The position numbers and the translations under genes were made by a program. From Bacillota bacterium (GTDB lineage: Bacteria; Bacillota; Clostridia; Acetivibrionales; DTU013), in assembly GCA_023435305.1 (NCBI GenBank), contig JAEYRV010000027.1, positions 62,001-126,000 of the forward strand: a DNA stretch of 64,000 bases, read 5' to 3'. Numbering within the stretch: the stretch's first letter is position 1; each line of letters starts with the position of its first letter. Below the pieces are notes generated by a model. That model did not search any database. It had not been told where the DNA came from and was given only the letters and a program-made list of their open reading frames with translations. Positions 24,862 through 34,754 of this stretch are shown here, piece after piece.

Positions 24862-27012
24862 ATGGGACTTACCAGCCAATCTACCGGTACCAGTGTGTTG
24901 GGCAGTGAACTAAGAATTGAACGCACATCAGCCAGTGACAGAGTCATCGCCCTCGCAGGAAATCCTAATGTGGGAAAAAGCACGGTTTTCAACAGCTTGA
25001 CAGGCCTGAACCAGCACACGGGCAACTGGCCGGGTAAAACTGTCACCAATGCCCAGGGTAAATACAGGCACAAGGACACGAATTTCATTATGGTAGACAT
25101 CCCCGGTACCTATTCCCTTATGGCAAACTCTGCAGAAGAAGAGGTTGCAAGAGATTTTATATGCTTCGGTAAGCCTGACGCTGCAGTTGTGGTAACCGAT
25201 GCCACCTGCCTGGAAAGGAATCTGAATCTTGTCCTTCAGACTTTGGAAATCACAGATAAGGTCGTTATATGCGTCAACCTGATCGATGAGGCAAACAGAA
25301 AGAATATCTCAATAAACTGTGAAAGGCTTGCCCGGCTGCTTGGAGTGCCCGTAGTCCCAACGGACGCCAGAAGAGGAAAGGGTCTTGAAGAACTCATGGA
25401 TGCTGTTTATGCAGTCGCCTGTAAGCACACATCTGCAATACCCGTGTGCATTACATATGATGATATCATTGAACAGGCAGTAAAAATAATTCAGCCAAGA
25501 ATATATGAATTGGCAGACAGAAAAATCAACAGCCGATGGGCAGCACTGAAGCTATTAGATGGAGATCCTTCACTATTGAGTTCATTGGATAAATATCTGG
25601 GCTTTAGTCTTCAAGAGGATTCTTTACTTGAAGACCTGCTTGGCACCGCTGAAAAACTTCTAGCCGATAATGGTATACAGACTGGCCAAATACGCGACAG
25701 GACTGTATCAAGGCTCGTTCACACAGCTGAGGATATAAGCAGAGATACTGTCACCTTCCATAACAATCAGTACAATCGTATGGACCGGAAGATCGACAGT
25801 ATCGTTACCTCAAGGATCCTGGGAATACCAATCATGCTGTGCCTGCTGGCAGCAATCTTCTGGCTGACTATGGCAGGTGCAAACGTCCCATCTGCTATCA
25901 TAGCAGATTTCCTTTTCGGTATTGAAACCAAACTGACTGAGTTGTTTATATCGGCGGGATCACCCGAATGGCTCCATGGTGCATTGGTGCTTGGCATGTA
26001 CAGGACTCTGGCATGGGTGATCTCTGTCATGCTGCCTCCCATGGCCATATTCTTCCCTTTGTTTACCCTGCTTGAGGATTTGGGTTACCTGCCCAGGATC
26101 GCTTTTAATCTGGATAATTTTTTCAAGAAAGCCTGTGCTCACGGCAAGCAGGCTTTGACCATGTGCATGGGCTTTGGCTGCAATGCAGCGGGAGTTATTG
26201 GCTGCAGGATCATTGAGTCTCCGAGGGAAAGGCTGATCGCCATACTCACAAATGTCTTTGTGCCCTGTAATGGACGTTTTCCTACATTGATCGCTATCGG
26301 TACTGTTTTCATAGGCGGAACCGCGGGCGGCGCCTTCCGGTCATTGACCTCCACCCTTGCCCTCACTGGGATCGTGATTCTGGGGATCCTTATGACTTTA
26401 TTGGTATCCAGGATACTCTCTAAAACCATATTGAAAGGACTACCCTCCTCCTTCACACTGGAGCTGCCTCCATACCGCAAACCGCAAATCGGCAGGATCA
26501 TTGTCCGCTCGATCCTTGACAGAACGCTGTTTGTATTGGGCCGGGCAGTCGCCATCGCAGCACCGGCGGGTCTGGTGATCTGGCTCATGGCAAATATTTC
26601 GGTTGGCGAAGTCAGTCTGTTGACTTACTGTGCAAATTTTCTCGACCCCTTTGCCAAACTGCTGGGACTGGACGGGTATATCCTGATGGCCTTTATCCTG
26701 GGCCTGCCTGCCAATGAGATCGTCATTCCCATAATCATCATGAGCTACATGGCCTCCGGCTCCATACTCGAACTGAATGAACTTGAGGACTTAAGGCTTC
26801 TTCTTGTATCACATGGCTGGACCTGGCTGACCGGTGTGTGCGTAATGCTCTTCTCACTCATGCACTTCCCTTGCGGCACGACTTTATGGACGATCCGTAA
26901 AGAAACACAAAGTATGAAATGGACGCTTGCTTCTTTTGCAATACCAACTGCAGCAGGAATCATAATATGCTTTGTTGTTGCTAATGTGGTACGTCTGCTC
27001 GGATTGGTATAG
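24862..27012 (+). CDS. feoB: Ferrous iron transporter FeoB
   Basis: The 716-residue membrane protein imports Fe2+. The cytosolic G domain lies near residues 28-200: G1 GNPNVGKST, G3 DIPGTYSL and G4 NLID. A helical GDI-like spacer follows (about 205-310). The membrane part (about 320-716) has two Gate segments, including the MGFGCNAAGVIGCR stretch whose cysteine lies in the conserved Gate motif, and VPCNGRFP. AGGAGG precedes ATG 24862. It begins with a short N-terminal extension (about 27 residues) before the G domain. Together with feoA and the divergent DtxR-type regulator it forms a complete iron uptake locus for anaerobic conditions. Confidence 0.95.
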   Translation: MGLTSQSTGTSVLGSELRIERTSASDRVIALAGNPNVGKSTVFNSLTGLNQHTGNWPGKTVTNAQGKYRHKDTNFIMVDIPGTYSLMANSAEEEVARDFICFGKPDAAVVVTDATCLERNLNLVLQTLEITDKVVICVNLIDEANRKNISINCERLARLLGVPVVPTDARRGKGLEELMDAVYAVACKHTSAIPVCITYDDIIEQAVKIIQPRIYELADRKINSRWAALKLLDGDPSLLSSLDKYLGFSLQEDSLLEDLLGTAEKLLADNGIQTGQIRDRTVSRLVHTAEDISRDTVTFHNNQYNRMDRKIDSIVTSRILGIPIMLCLLAAIFWLTMAGANVPSAIIADFLFGIETKLTELFISAGSPEWLHGALVLGMYRTLAWVISVMLPPMAIFFPLFTLLEDLGYLPRIAFNLDNFFKKACAHGKQALTMCMGFGCNAAGVIGCRIIESPRERLIAILTNVFVPCNGRFPTLIAIGTVFIGGTAGGAFRSLTSTLALTGIVILGILMTLLVSRILSKTILKGLPSSFTLELPPYRKPQIGRIIVRSILDRTLFVLGRAVAIAAPAGLVIWLMANISVGEVSLLTYCANFLDPFAKLLGLDGYILMAFILGLPANEIVIPIIIMSYMASGSILELNELEDLRLLLVSHGWTWLTGVCVMLFSLMHFPCGTTLWTIRKETQSMKWTLASFAIPTAAGIIICFVVANVVRLLGLV

Positions 27013-27079
27013 ATTCCGCCAAGCTATCCTTGCACTGTTGCCTGTTCATTTTCTCCTTATTGAAATTTTTCAATTACTA

Positions 27080-27108
27080 TTGAAAAACATCCCAATGTAT
27101 GCTTTAAT
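27080..27108 (+). promoter_or_regulatory. Putative promoter of the EF-Tu-like lipoprotein
   Basis: TTGAAA (27080-27085), a 17-bp spacer and TTTAAT (27103-27108), about 50 bases before the start. It suggests the lipoprotein gene is transcribed on its own rather than with feoB. Confidence 0.5.
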
Positions 27109-27158
27109 TGATGATAATTTGTCCTGGTTTTACAAATTTCATTAAGTGAGGGCACATA

Positions 27159-28247
27159 ATGAGACAGAAGATTTTATGCTTAATTGTGTTATTTGCGCTA
27201 GTACTGGCGTTTACAGGCTGTGGCGGCAGCAAAACGGTATCTCCTGAAAATCAGGCTGCCGGATCCGATGTGAAAACAGAAGATAATACAGGGTCAGATA
27301 ACACCGATACTGCATCAACAGGCGAAACAGATATCACCACAGTTGACCAGAATGAATCAGGGGACGTTCAACAGAACGATCAACAAAGCAATGCTGATAC
27401 TCTTGTCAGTGAAGACTTTTTAATGCAGATAGAAGACGTCTTTTCCATAACAGGCAGAGGTACGGTAGCAACAGGCCTGATCCTGTCAGGTCAGGTATCT
27501 ACTGGTGCCGAAGTCGAGCTGGTCGGTTTGTCCGACAGCCCAAAAAATGTTGTTATCGGCGGTATCGAGTCCTTCAGAAAGATGTTGGACACTGCAATAG
27601 CCGGTGATAATGTCGGCATAATGATAAATGAAATTGACAAAGCTGATGTCCAAAGAGGACAAGTACTGGCTGCCAAAGGTTCGATCTCTGCACACAATAC
27701 ATTTTCAGCAGATATCGTTTTTACAGAAAAGCAGGCTGATGCTTTCTTCAGCCGGGGCGGTTTCGACGGGCTAAGCTATTTCTTTACCACAGATTCAAAC
27801 ACTGTTTACTATTTTGGACAGACACTGCCTGATGAAAACGGCAAGCTGTCCGTAACAGCACAAATGCTTGCCAAGCTCCCTATGAATGAAGGCACCGAAT
27901 TTAGAGTCAAACGCGACGGAAAAACAATAGCTTCAGGTGTAGTGACAGGTGTTGATGTAGAAATCACAGCTGTACCCGGTTTTGAAAATATCAGTATACC
28001 CGACAGCGAAACACAGTCTGCTGCTGACGACGACGCTACAAATTGCAGTATCAAGCTTTTGAACTATGGTACTCAAAAAGTACAGGTCATCAAGATAATT
28101 CGCGAGGTAACCGGGCTGGATCTGAAGGAAGCCAAAGCCCTTGCTGATTATACACCTTCGATCATCAAAGAAAACATAACTCTGGAAGAAGCCCAGAGCA
28201 TAAAATCAAAGCTGGAGGAAGCCGGAGCAGCTGCCGAAATCATATGA
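27159..28247 (+). CDS. Lipoprotein made of EF-Tu domains 2-3 and an L7/L12 C-terminal domain
   Basis: The 362-residue protein opens with a lipoprotein signal peptide (LAFTGC, Cys21), then a Ser/Thr/Asp/Asn-rich linker (22-83). Residues 86-175 copy EF-Tu domain 2: IEDVFSITGRGTVATG, VELVGL, SFRKMLDTAIAGDNVG and RGQVLAAKGSI match EF-Tu almost position for position. Residues 176-268 follow EF-Tu domain 3, more diverged (FFTTDSNTV, then PMNEGTEFRVKRDGKTIASG). After a short linker, residues 295-362 match the C-terminal domain of ribosomal protein L7/L12 (KVQVIKIIREVTGLDLKEAK, then LEEAGAAAEII), keeping its factor-binding Lys/Val/Ile/Arg residues. The EF-Tu GTPase domain is absent. The signal peptide predicts an extracytoplasmic location, away from ribosomes, so the role is unknown. 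The ATG is preceded by a weak GTGAGGG site. Confidence 0.88.
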   Translation: MRQKILCLIVLFALVLAFTGCGGSKTVSPENQAAGSDVKTEDNTGSDNTDTASTGETDITTVDQNESGDVQQNDQQSNADTLVSEDFLMQIEDVFSITGRGTVATGLILSGQVSTGAEVELVGLSDSPKNVVIGGIESFRKMLDTAIAGDNVGIMINEIDKADVQRGQVLAAKGSISAHNTFSADIVFTEKQADAFFSRGGFDGLSYFFTTDSNTVYYFGQTLPDENGKLSVTAQMLAKLPMNEGTEFRVKRDGKTIASGVVTGVDVEITAVPGFENISIPDSETQSAADDDATNCSIKLLNYGTQKVQVIKIIREVTGLDLKEAKALADYTPSIIKENITLEEAQSIKSKLEEAGAAAEII

Positions 28248-28316
28248 TAGAGTAAATACTCTGGCAACTCGTCCTGTCATCGCCACATCGAGAAATATTG
28301 CCGAAAAAGAAGCTGT

Positions 28317-28459
28317 TGCTCAAATTTCGCAGGTCTAGGGGTAAAATCACTATGATTTTATAGAATATTATCAATAATCGGGTCACATAATGCGCTATTG
28401 AATAAATTATGTTGACCCGTATTGCTATAAATCATCCCATTACTTATAAAATTTGAGCA
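28317..28459. repeat. Nested inverted-repeat element (about 143 bases)
   Basis: The ends are perfect 11-bp inverted repeats, TGCTCAAATTT (28317-28327) and AAATTTGAGCA (28449-28459). Inside are a hairpin TAAAATCA/TGATTTTA (28342-28360) and a larger one, CGGGTCACATAAT with ATTATGTTGACCCG (28379-28391 and 28406-28419, one bulged base). There is no coding potential. It lies between convergent genes. It could be a MITE-like element, a structured RNA or an elaborate bidirectional terminator. Confidence 0.5.
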
Positions 28460-28463
28460 TCCG

Positions 28464-29255
28464 TCAAAAAAATACCTCAATGAAATGGGCTATGCCGTCA
28501 TCGTCGTTTGAAAGCGTTACATAACCAGCTTTCTTCTTCAGTTCTTCCGGCGCGTTTCCCATAGCAACTCCAAGGCCGGCATATTCTATCATTGACAGGT
28601 CATTGAAGCCATCGCCTATGGCAACCATTTCTTCACGGCGAATGCCAAAATGCTCCCCTATCTTTTCCATAGCGACAGCCTTGGAAACTTTACTATTAAA
28701 GAACTCAAGGAATGTCGGCTTGGACGTGCAATAAGTCACACCTTCGCTCAGCTTATCCGCCAGAACCTCCTGAAAGTGCCGGATCCTATCTGCATCGTCA
28801 TACCACAAAAATTTAGTAACACCATTATTGACCAACTCTTCTTCATCTGTGATCAAAATCGGCTCGACCAATGATAATTTTTTATAATCATGTACTCTAT
28901 CATTTAGTTCATTAGCATACAGCTTGTTGTCCGACCAGGCGATTACCGTTGTCCCGAGCTTTTTTCCCCACACCAGTATATCTCTCGCATCACTGGGATC
29001 AAGATCCTGCTTGTACAAAATCTCGCGTGACCTTCCCATTACTGTCATAGCGCCATTGTAGGTTATGACAGGTGAATTGGTATCTAATACGTCATAATAC
29101 CGCTCAACACCCTGTATCGGCCTGCCGGTGCAAATCGTAAACAAAACCCCTTTTTCCACCACCTTGTGGATAGCGGCAATCGTCTTCTCTGTGATTTTGC
29201 CCTGGCTATTCAACAATGTGCCATCCATATCTACAGCAATCAATCTGTATTTCAT
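28464..29255 (-). CDS. HAD-superfamily phosphatase, Cof-type
   Basis: This 263-residue cytoplasmic hydrolase of the Cof/YcsE subfamily acts on small phosphorylated metabolites such as sugar phosphates or nucleotides. Motif I is DMDGTLLN (Asp9 nucleophile, Asp11 acid/base), motif II is TICTGR, motif III is the Lys in SKAVAMEKIG, and motif IV is IGDGFNDLSMIEYAGLGVAMGNA. The large C2-type cap lies between motifs II and III. All catalytic residues are present and the length is normal. The substrate cannot be told. It has no evident operon partner. Confidence 0.9.
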   Translation of the reverse strand: MKYRLIAVDMDGTLLNSQGKITEKTIAAIHKVVEKGVLFTICTGRPIQGVERYYDVLDTNSPVITYNGAMTVMGRSREILYKQDLDPSDARDILVWGKKLGTTVIAWSDNKLYANELNDRVHDYKKLSLVEPILITDEEELVNNGVTKFLWYDDADRIRHFQEVLADKLSEGVTYCTSKPTFLEFFNSKVSKAVAMEKIGEHFGIRREEMVAIGDGFNDLSMIEYAGLGVAMGNAPEELKKKAGYVTLSNDDDGIAHFIEVFF

Positions 29256-29299
29256 CTGCTCTCCTTATCGGCTCTGTCATTATCTATTGTCTGGTGGCC

Positions 29300-32200
29300 T
29301 CATACCCTTATATAATCGATTTCGAAATACTCCTCATTCAATTTCGTATTCGTTGAAAAATTCGTTAGTTGTTTCATGAACTCATCTTCAGAACCAATAT
29401 GCTTTTTGAGCCTGAAGCAGGCAGCACAATTCCTCCCGTTCTCTTTTGCGCGGTATAATGCATAATCGGCAATATTTATCATCTGCTCAAGGCTGAAAAG
29501 TATAGGATTATCTGCGTCCAGAGGTATCTGCGCATATCCCAGCGAGCAGGTCTTATATATTGTCTTGTCCTCATAAACCGTCATTGGTGTTTCACTTATC
29601 GTTCTCAAAACCTTTTTCGGAAATTCTCCCAGATATTCCGGCTTTGTATTGTTCAATATGATGAGGAATTCTTCTCCGCCCCATCGGATGACGAAATCAC
29701 CGTCTCTGACTATCTGTTTGAGAAGCTTTGATATCTCTACCAAAACATTATCTCCAGCTGAATGGCCATAAGTATCATTTACCTCTTTGAAATAATCGAT
29801 GTCGATAAGAAATACTCCAATAACGTTATCTTTTATTGACAGATTCCTCTTCTCAGTATTTTCAACTATCCTTCTTTTACTCTGAACAAATTGAGATATT
29901 ATGTCATATACGAACTCAAAGGTATACCTTCGGTTGTAAAGGTCGGTCAACGGATCATGAAGTGACAGCTCTTTAAGCTTTTCATTGGCACTGTTGAGCT
30001 GGATCGTTCTTTCTCTGACCATATCCTCCATGTTTTCATAAAGCCTGGCATTCTCAATTGAGATCGAAGCCTGCGAAGACATGATTTTCAGTATCTCAAG
30101 TCTTTCCGATGTAAATACGCTGTCGGACAGGTTATTCTCCAGATAAACAACACCCTTCAGGCGATTTTGATAGATGACCGGCATGCACAATAATGATTTG
30201 ATCTGATTATCCATGATATAAGAGTTGTTCTGGTATTTTATGTCCATACAGGCATTGTGGATAACTATAGTTTCCATTGTCCTTGTCACATACTGCACGA
30301 TTTCAGGACAAAGGACCCCACTTTCCGCAAAGGGAAGTGACTGCATGACCTGAAGCCTGTTGGAGACCACATCCTGCATCGCCTCTATATAGAACCGGTC
30401 GTCGGCTTCATTCTTCAGCAGCAGGCAGCCCCGCTGAGCGCCTGCGTTTTCAATCATTGTCCTGATCAATATCGTCAATAGCTTGTCGATTTTTATTTCG
30501 CTGGAGATGGCCTGAGTAGATTTCAAAATTGAATTTACATCGATAAATTCACAGAATGAAGCAGAATATGTTCCCTTTATTCCACGTACAGCTTCATCGC
30601 TCATAAAATAGTGAGAATACTGCCTTTCCAGCAGCACTGCCTTCCGATAGGCTCCCCATTGCCTGTAAAGATACTTCGCTTCCCTGATATATGCTTTTCC
30701 AATGGTTTCATCTCCCGCCTCCAGCCAGAACTTCCCGTACGATTCATTGATCAGCGCCCTGTACTGGACGAAATCATTGTTCCCTATGGAGTCCAGCGCC
30801 TTTTTAAAGAAATCGACGACAGTATCCAGCGGTTCATTATTAATGACCGCAATTTCTGCAGAAAGCAGATAGTATTTATGTGCGAAATTATCCGGGCAAT
30901 TTTCTGACCAAATCCTCAATTTTTGTTGAATATCAACAAGAGATGCTTTTATTTGCGTCTTTTCTTCATCCGATGCTTTTTTCCATTTGTATACGAGTAT
31001 GAGACCACGGAACAAATAGTGATCCGGGATGGGATAATCGGACAGCCCGGCGAAAACTATCCTCTCGGCCAGATCATTCCATCTCCCGGCAGCTTCCATG
31101 TTGCCTGTGATAATATTCTCATAGGTATTGTATTGATAGAATCTGCACAGGAAGGACAGATCCCTGGTACTTTCTATAGTCGCCAGCATTTCCCGGTCTT
31201 CTTTATCGAAGTCGGTTCCGTCCTCATTTACGGGGACTGTCTGGAGCTTTTTGATAATATAATTGATGATTTGGGTCAAAAACAGCGGCATGGCTGTTTT
31301 AGCCCTGCTGAGGATCTCTATGGTACTTTCCGCTTCCTGTTTCAGCTCTGTCAGGTTTTTTCCGACCCAAAGCAATAAGTGTACCTTGTGTGACAAAGCG
31401 TAGGCAGCATGTTGGATATCACCTGTTTCAAGGCCTTTGCTGTAGGCCATGTCATAGTATTTGAGGCTTTCAGCATAATGTGCCTTCCAGTAGGAGCAGA
31501 ATGTGAACCCGAAGTAAACTGCAGGTTTCAACGATTCGGCATTGAATTTATTGATTATTGAAAATGCCGCCTCACCGAGCCTGTAGCTGGTATTGTAATC
31601 CTTGAGCATCGAACCCATAACTATACCGCAGTCAGTAAAGCATTTGCTCGACAGCGGCGATGTTCCATATGTACAGGTCATTTCAAACATCATCAGCGAA
31701 GCCAGGATATATAATGACGGATTGGTCTGAAGTGCCGGAGGGACCACTTGGTAAAGCAGCTGCATGACCATTGCTTTATCCGGAGCGTTCATTACAGGAA
31801 GCTCCACAAGCTCTTCAACAGGTGTTTGTGCCAGAAAGGCCTGCATTTTGCCAATGCCCTCCTGTATTTTCAGGCCGATCTCCTGCTCATTTTCAGGCAG
31901 GGATACGCCAAATAATGATAAGCTTCGGCGTATTTCATCAATCGCTTCGAAAAGTCTGCCCTGAAACTCAAGAATCTGAACTTTAACATTGGAGACAGCA
32001 CCCTTGTTGATGTTGGTAACAGCCAATTGCGACAAATGTCCGCAAAGCTCGTCAGCCTTGACTAATTCTCCGGATAACAAGGCGGAGGCCGCAAGCTCCA
32101 ATTCCAGCGGGAACAGCCTGCCGGGCTCGCTGCTCCATTCTTCCTCCGTCAATTGGTATACCGCGGTTTCAAAATATTTCATGGCCGCTGAAAAAGCGCC

Positions 32201-34513
32201 TGATTTCTTTGCTTTATTACCAGCCATGGCATTCAGATCGGATAATTCGACACGTTCATCCTTCTCATTGACCAGAGCTCTGCCGATATTCAGGTGATTC
32301 ACCAGGTCAAAAAGCGAGTCCGCCCTGTTTGTTTCCCGTAAGGTTATTTTGAAAGCCTTCAGATATTCGCGTCCTATCAATAAATGGATTTCCGATTGTT
32401 CGTTTTCGGACATCAGGGACTGTACAGCCTGCCGGATCCGGTCATGAGCAAAGCAAAGCTTTACATCCAGATCCTGCGAGAGGTCTATGCCCTTCTGAGC
32501 TTTTATCAGGCGGTAATCATTATTTAGGGGCAGAATGATCTCATCTTCAATAGCGATCCATATATCCTTACCCAGCACCTCATACGATTTCTTACTTACT
32601 TTCGCGAGCATTGACAGATCAAACTGATTTCCGATGCAGGCAGCGAGCTTAAGCACAGTCAGGGTACCTTCCGGGAGTGATTCAAGAGAACTTACCAGAA
32701 GCTCCACTACATTGTCAGTGATTTCGACAGTTTTCATCCTTTCAAGATCATAATCCCATTGTCCTCTTTCCGACCTGAAGGTGAAATATCCCCGGGAATA
32801 AAACGTGTTCAGCAGCTTATCAATGAAAAATGGATTACCCTTTGTCTTGGACAAAACAAGCTCGGTAAGTGGTTCAGTTTCCCTCTGGCTGCTATGCAGC
32901 GTATCTGATATCAGGCGGTTCACAGCATTTGGCTTCAATGGTTCAAGGCTTATCTGACGGCATGGCGTGTCAAATCCCTGATAATTGTTTTCCAGGTCTT
33001 TAATAAGCTGCAGCAGCGGATGTCCATCCCGCACCTCATTGTTCCTGTAAGCCCCTAATAAGTAAACATGCTTTACGTTACCCGCTCCCAGGATATACTT
33101 GATCAGTTCCAGTGTAGAAACATCACTCCAATGAAGATCATCAAGAAAGATCACCAACGGATGCTCTTGTGCTGCAATAGCCCTGACAAATTCAAGAAAG
33201 ACAAGCTGGAAGCGATTCTGAGCTTCAAGGGGATTAAGCTCGGACACCCCGGGCTGAGGTCCGATGATCTGTTCCAGCTCGGGAATGATATCCGTAATGA
33301 CCTGCCCATTGCTTCCAAGGGCTTCATCCAGGCGTTTTCTCCAATTATCCAGACTGCTTTGTGTTTCGGAAAGCAGTTGCTTTATCAGGTCCCGAATCGC
33401 CTGGATCATACCGTAATATGGAATATTTCGTTCCAGATGGTTACACTTCCCGGATGTATAGTATCCTTTTTTATACATCACGGGCTTGCGTATCTCCTGG
33501 ATCAATGAGGATTTTCCGATCCCTGAAAAACCACTGACTAAAAGAAGCCTGCAATGACCTTCCGCAGCTTTTTCAAAGTCTTCGGCCATGATCCGCATCT
33601 CATCTTCGCGGCCGTATAGCTTGTGTGGGATCTCAAATCTGTTGACGATATCTTCCTCACCGGGTTTGAAGTTTCTGACTTCCTTCGGTTTTACAATCAT
33701 TTGGCGGCAGTACTCGAGATCTTTTTTTACTCCAAATGCCGATTGATATCTTTCCTCAACCGTCTTAGAGAGCATTTTCATAATGATTCCCGACAGAGGA
33801 TCCGGGATCTCGGGACATATGTCTTTTGGAGGAATTGGTGTTTTAGCTATATGTCCATATACGATCTCCGATTCATCCTCACCTGAGAAAGGCAGCTGAC
33901 CGGTGAATAACTCATAAAGGGTAACTCCCAGTGAATAAATATCGGTTCTGTAATCGACCGGCCTGTTAACTCTGCCGGTTTGTTCAGGAGAAATATAAAA
34001 CAAGTTTCCTTCCGGATTGCTCATATCGATACTTTGAGATGATTCTCTGAATAACTCGGCAGAGATGCCAAAATCAATCAATTTGACCTGACCGGTACTC
34101 TGATCCCAGATGAAGTTTGTCGGATTTATGTCCTTATGAATGATGTTCTGTTCATGTATTTGGATCAATGAGTTTGTCATTTGTATCGCCAGGGACAATC
34201 CGTCGTAAATACCTGTCTTAACGGATCCCAACGTCCTGGCAACGGATTCTCCTTCTATATCCTCCATTATGATGGCAAGGCTCTTATTGTACTTTTCGAT
34301 GGAGTAGGCCTTTATTATCCCGTCGCCTGTCAGCTTGTTCATAATTTCATATTCCCGCATAAAGGCGGACAATTCCCTGGATGTCGGGTATTCTCTGTTT
34401 AGAAGTTTTACTATGACCGGGCATTTATCAGAATCACGGGTTCCGCGATATATAGCTGAATTGTCGCATTTATAGATTTCTTCATTGATATTGAAACCAG
34501 TCAGATGTATCAT
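29300..34513 (-). CDS. Ser/Thr kinase - AAA ATPase - TPR - GAF - GGDEF signalling protein
   Basis: This is a 1737-residue soluble multidomain protein. Residues 1-270 are a Hanks-type kinase with HKDINPTNF (catalytic loop near 126) and LIDFGIS (metal loop near 147). From about 300 comes an AAA_16/STAND-like ATPase with Walker A SGFSGIGKSS (near 335) and Walker B IFLDDLHWSD (near 458). A helical, TPR-like region spans about 700-1310. A GAF domain (about 1330-1490) is followed by a coiled coil and a GGDEF domain (about 1545-1700) opening with LHDPLTDLYNRRY and carrying RWGGEEF (near 1610). Catalytic residues of kinase, ATPase and cyclase all look intact. The first four modules match the known kinase/ATPase/sensor histidine kinase proteins, but the output here is diguanylate cyclase. 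The start ATG follows GGGAGG. Confidence 0.9.
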   Translation of the reverse strand: MIHLTGFNINEEIYKCDNSAIYRGTRDSDKCPVIVKLLNREYPTSRELSAFMREYEIMNKLTGDGIIKAYSIEKYNKSLAIIMEDIEGESVARTLGSVKTGIYDGLSLAIQMTNSLIQIHEQNIIHKDINPTNFIWDQSTGQVKLIDFGISAELFRESSQSIDMSNPEGNLFYISPEQTGRVNRPVDYRTDIYSLGVTLYELFTGQLPFSGEDESEIVYGHIAKTPIPPKDICPEIPDPLSGIIMKMLSKTVEERYQSAFGVKKDLEYCRQMIVKPKEVRNFKPGEEDIVNRFEIPHKLYGREDEMRIMAEDFEKAAEGHCRLLLVSGFSGIGKSSLIQEIRKPVMYKKGYYTSGKCNHLERNIPYYGMIQAIRDLIKQLLSETQSSLDNWRKRLDEALGSNGQVITDIIPELEQIIGPQPGVSELNPLEAQNRFQLVFLEFVRAIAAQEHPLVIFLDDLHWSDVSTLELIKYILGAGNVKHVYLLGAYRNNEVRDGHPLLQLIKDLENNYQGFDTPCRQISLEPLKPNAVNRLISDTLHSSQRETEPLTELVLSKTKGNPFFIDKLLNTFYSRGYFTFRSERGQWDYDLERMKTVEITDNVVELLVSSLESLPEGTLTVLKLAACIGNQFDLSMLAKVSKKSYEVLGKDIWIAIEDEIILPLNNDYRLIKAQKGIDLSQDLDVKLCFAHDRIRQAVQSLMSENEQSEIHLLIGREYLKAFKITLRETNRADSLFDLVNHLNIGRALVNEKDERVELSDLNAMAGNKAKKSGAFSAAMKYFETAVYQLTEEEWSSEPGRLFPLELELAASALLSGELVKADELCGHLSQLAVTNINKGAVSNVKVQILEFQGRLFEAIDEIRRSLSLFGVSLPENEQEIGLKIQEGIGKMQAFLAQTPVEELVELPVMNAPDKAMVMQLLYQVVPPALQTNPSLYILASLMMFEMTCTYGTSPLSSKCFTDCGIVMGSMLKDYNTSYRLGEAAFSIINKFNAESLKPAVYFGFTFCSYWKAHYAESLKYYDMAYSKGLETGDIQHAAYALSHKVHLLLWVGKNLTELKQEAESTIEILSRAKTAMPLFLTQIINYIIKKLQTVPVNEDGTDFDKEDREMLATIESTRDLSFLCRFYQYNTYENIITGNMEAAGRWNDLAERIVFAGLSDYPIPDHYLFRGLILVYKWKKASDEEKTQIKASLVDIQQKLRIWSENCPDNFAHKYYLLSAEIAVINNEPLDTVVDFFKKALDSIGNNDFVQYRALINESYGKFWLEAGDETIGKAYIREAKYLYRQWGAYRKAVLLERQYSHYFMSDEAVRGIKGTYSASFCEFIDVNSILKSTQAISSEIKIDKLLTILIRTMIENAGAQRGCLLLKNEADDRFYIEAMQDVVSNRLQVMQSLPFAESGVLCPEIVQYVTRTMETIVIHNACMDIKYQNNSYIMDNQIKSLLCMPVIYQNRLKGVVYLENNLSDSVFTSERLEILKIMSSQASISIENARLYENMEDMVRERTIQLNSANEKLKELSLHDPLTDLYNRRYTFEFVYDIISQFVQSKRRIVENTEKRNLSIKDNVIGVFLIDIDYFKEVNDTYGHSAGDNVLVEISKLLKQIVRDGDFVIRWGGEEFLIILNNTKPEYLGEFPKKVLRTISETPMTVYEDKTIYKTCSLGYAQIPLDADNPILFSLEQMINIADYALYRAKENGRNCAACFRLKKHIGSEDEFMKQLTNFSTNTKLNEEYFEIDYIRV

Positions 34514-34754
34514 ATCAGCCTCCCTATTGACTTAAAACGAATCTGGAAAAAAGCATCGCCTCTATAATTATTACCATCATAATTGTATATTGAATCGACA
34601 AATGGTTTTTTCAACCAGATAATTTAGTATTTTGTCGATAGAATGTCTATCTTGGTGGAGGCTGAATATAACCCCTTTCAATGAAATGGTCCAGATACCT
34701 GAATATAAGCTCACTGCAAACGGGTGTACAGGATATCTCCTCATTGGCAATCAG

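Noticed and set aside
27159..28247. Decayed tuf gene (pseudogene)
   Set aside because: The frame is intact, begins with a proper lipoprotein signal peptide, has its own promoter-like sequence and continues in frame into an L7/L12 domain; a random remnant would not show this.
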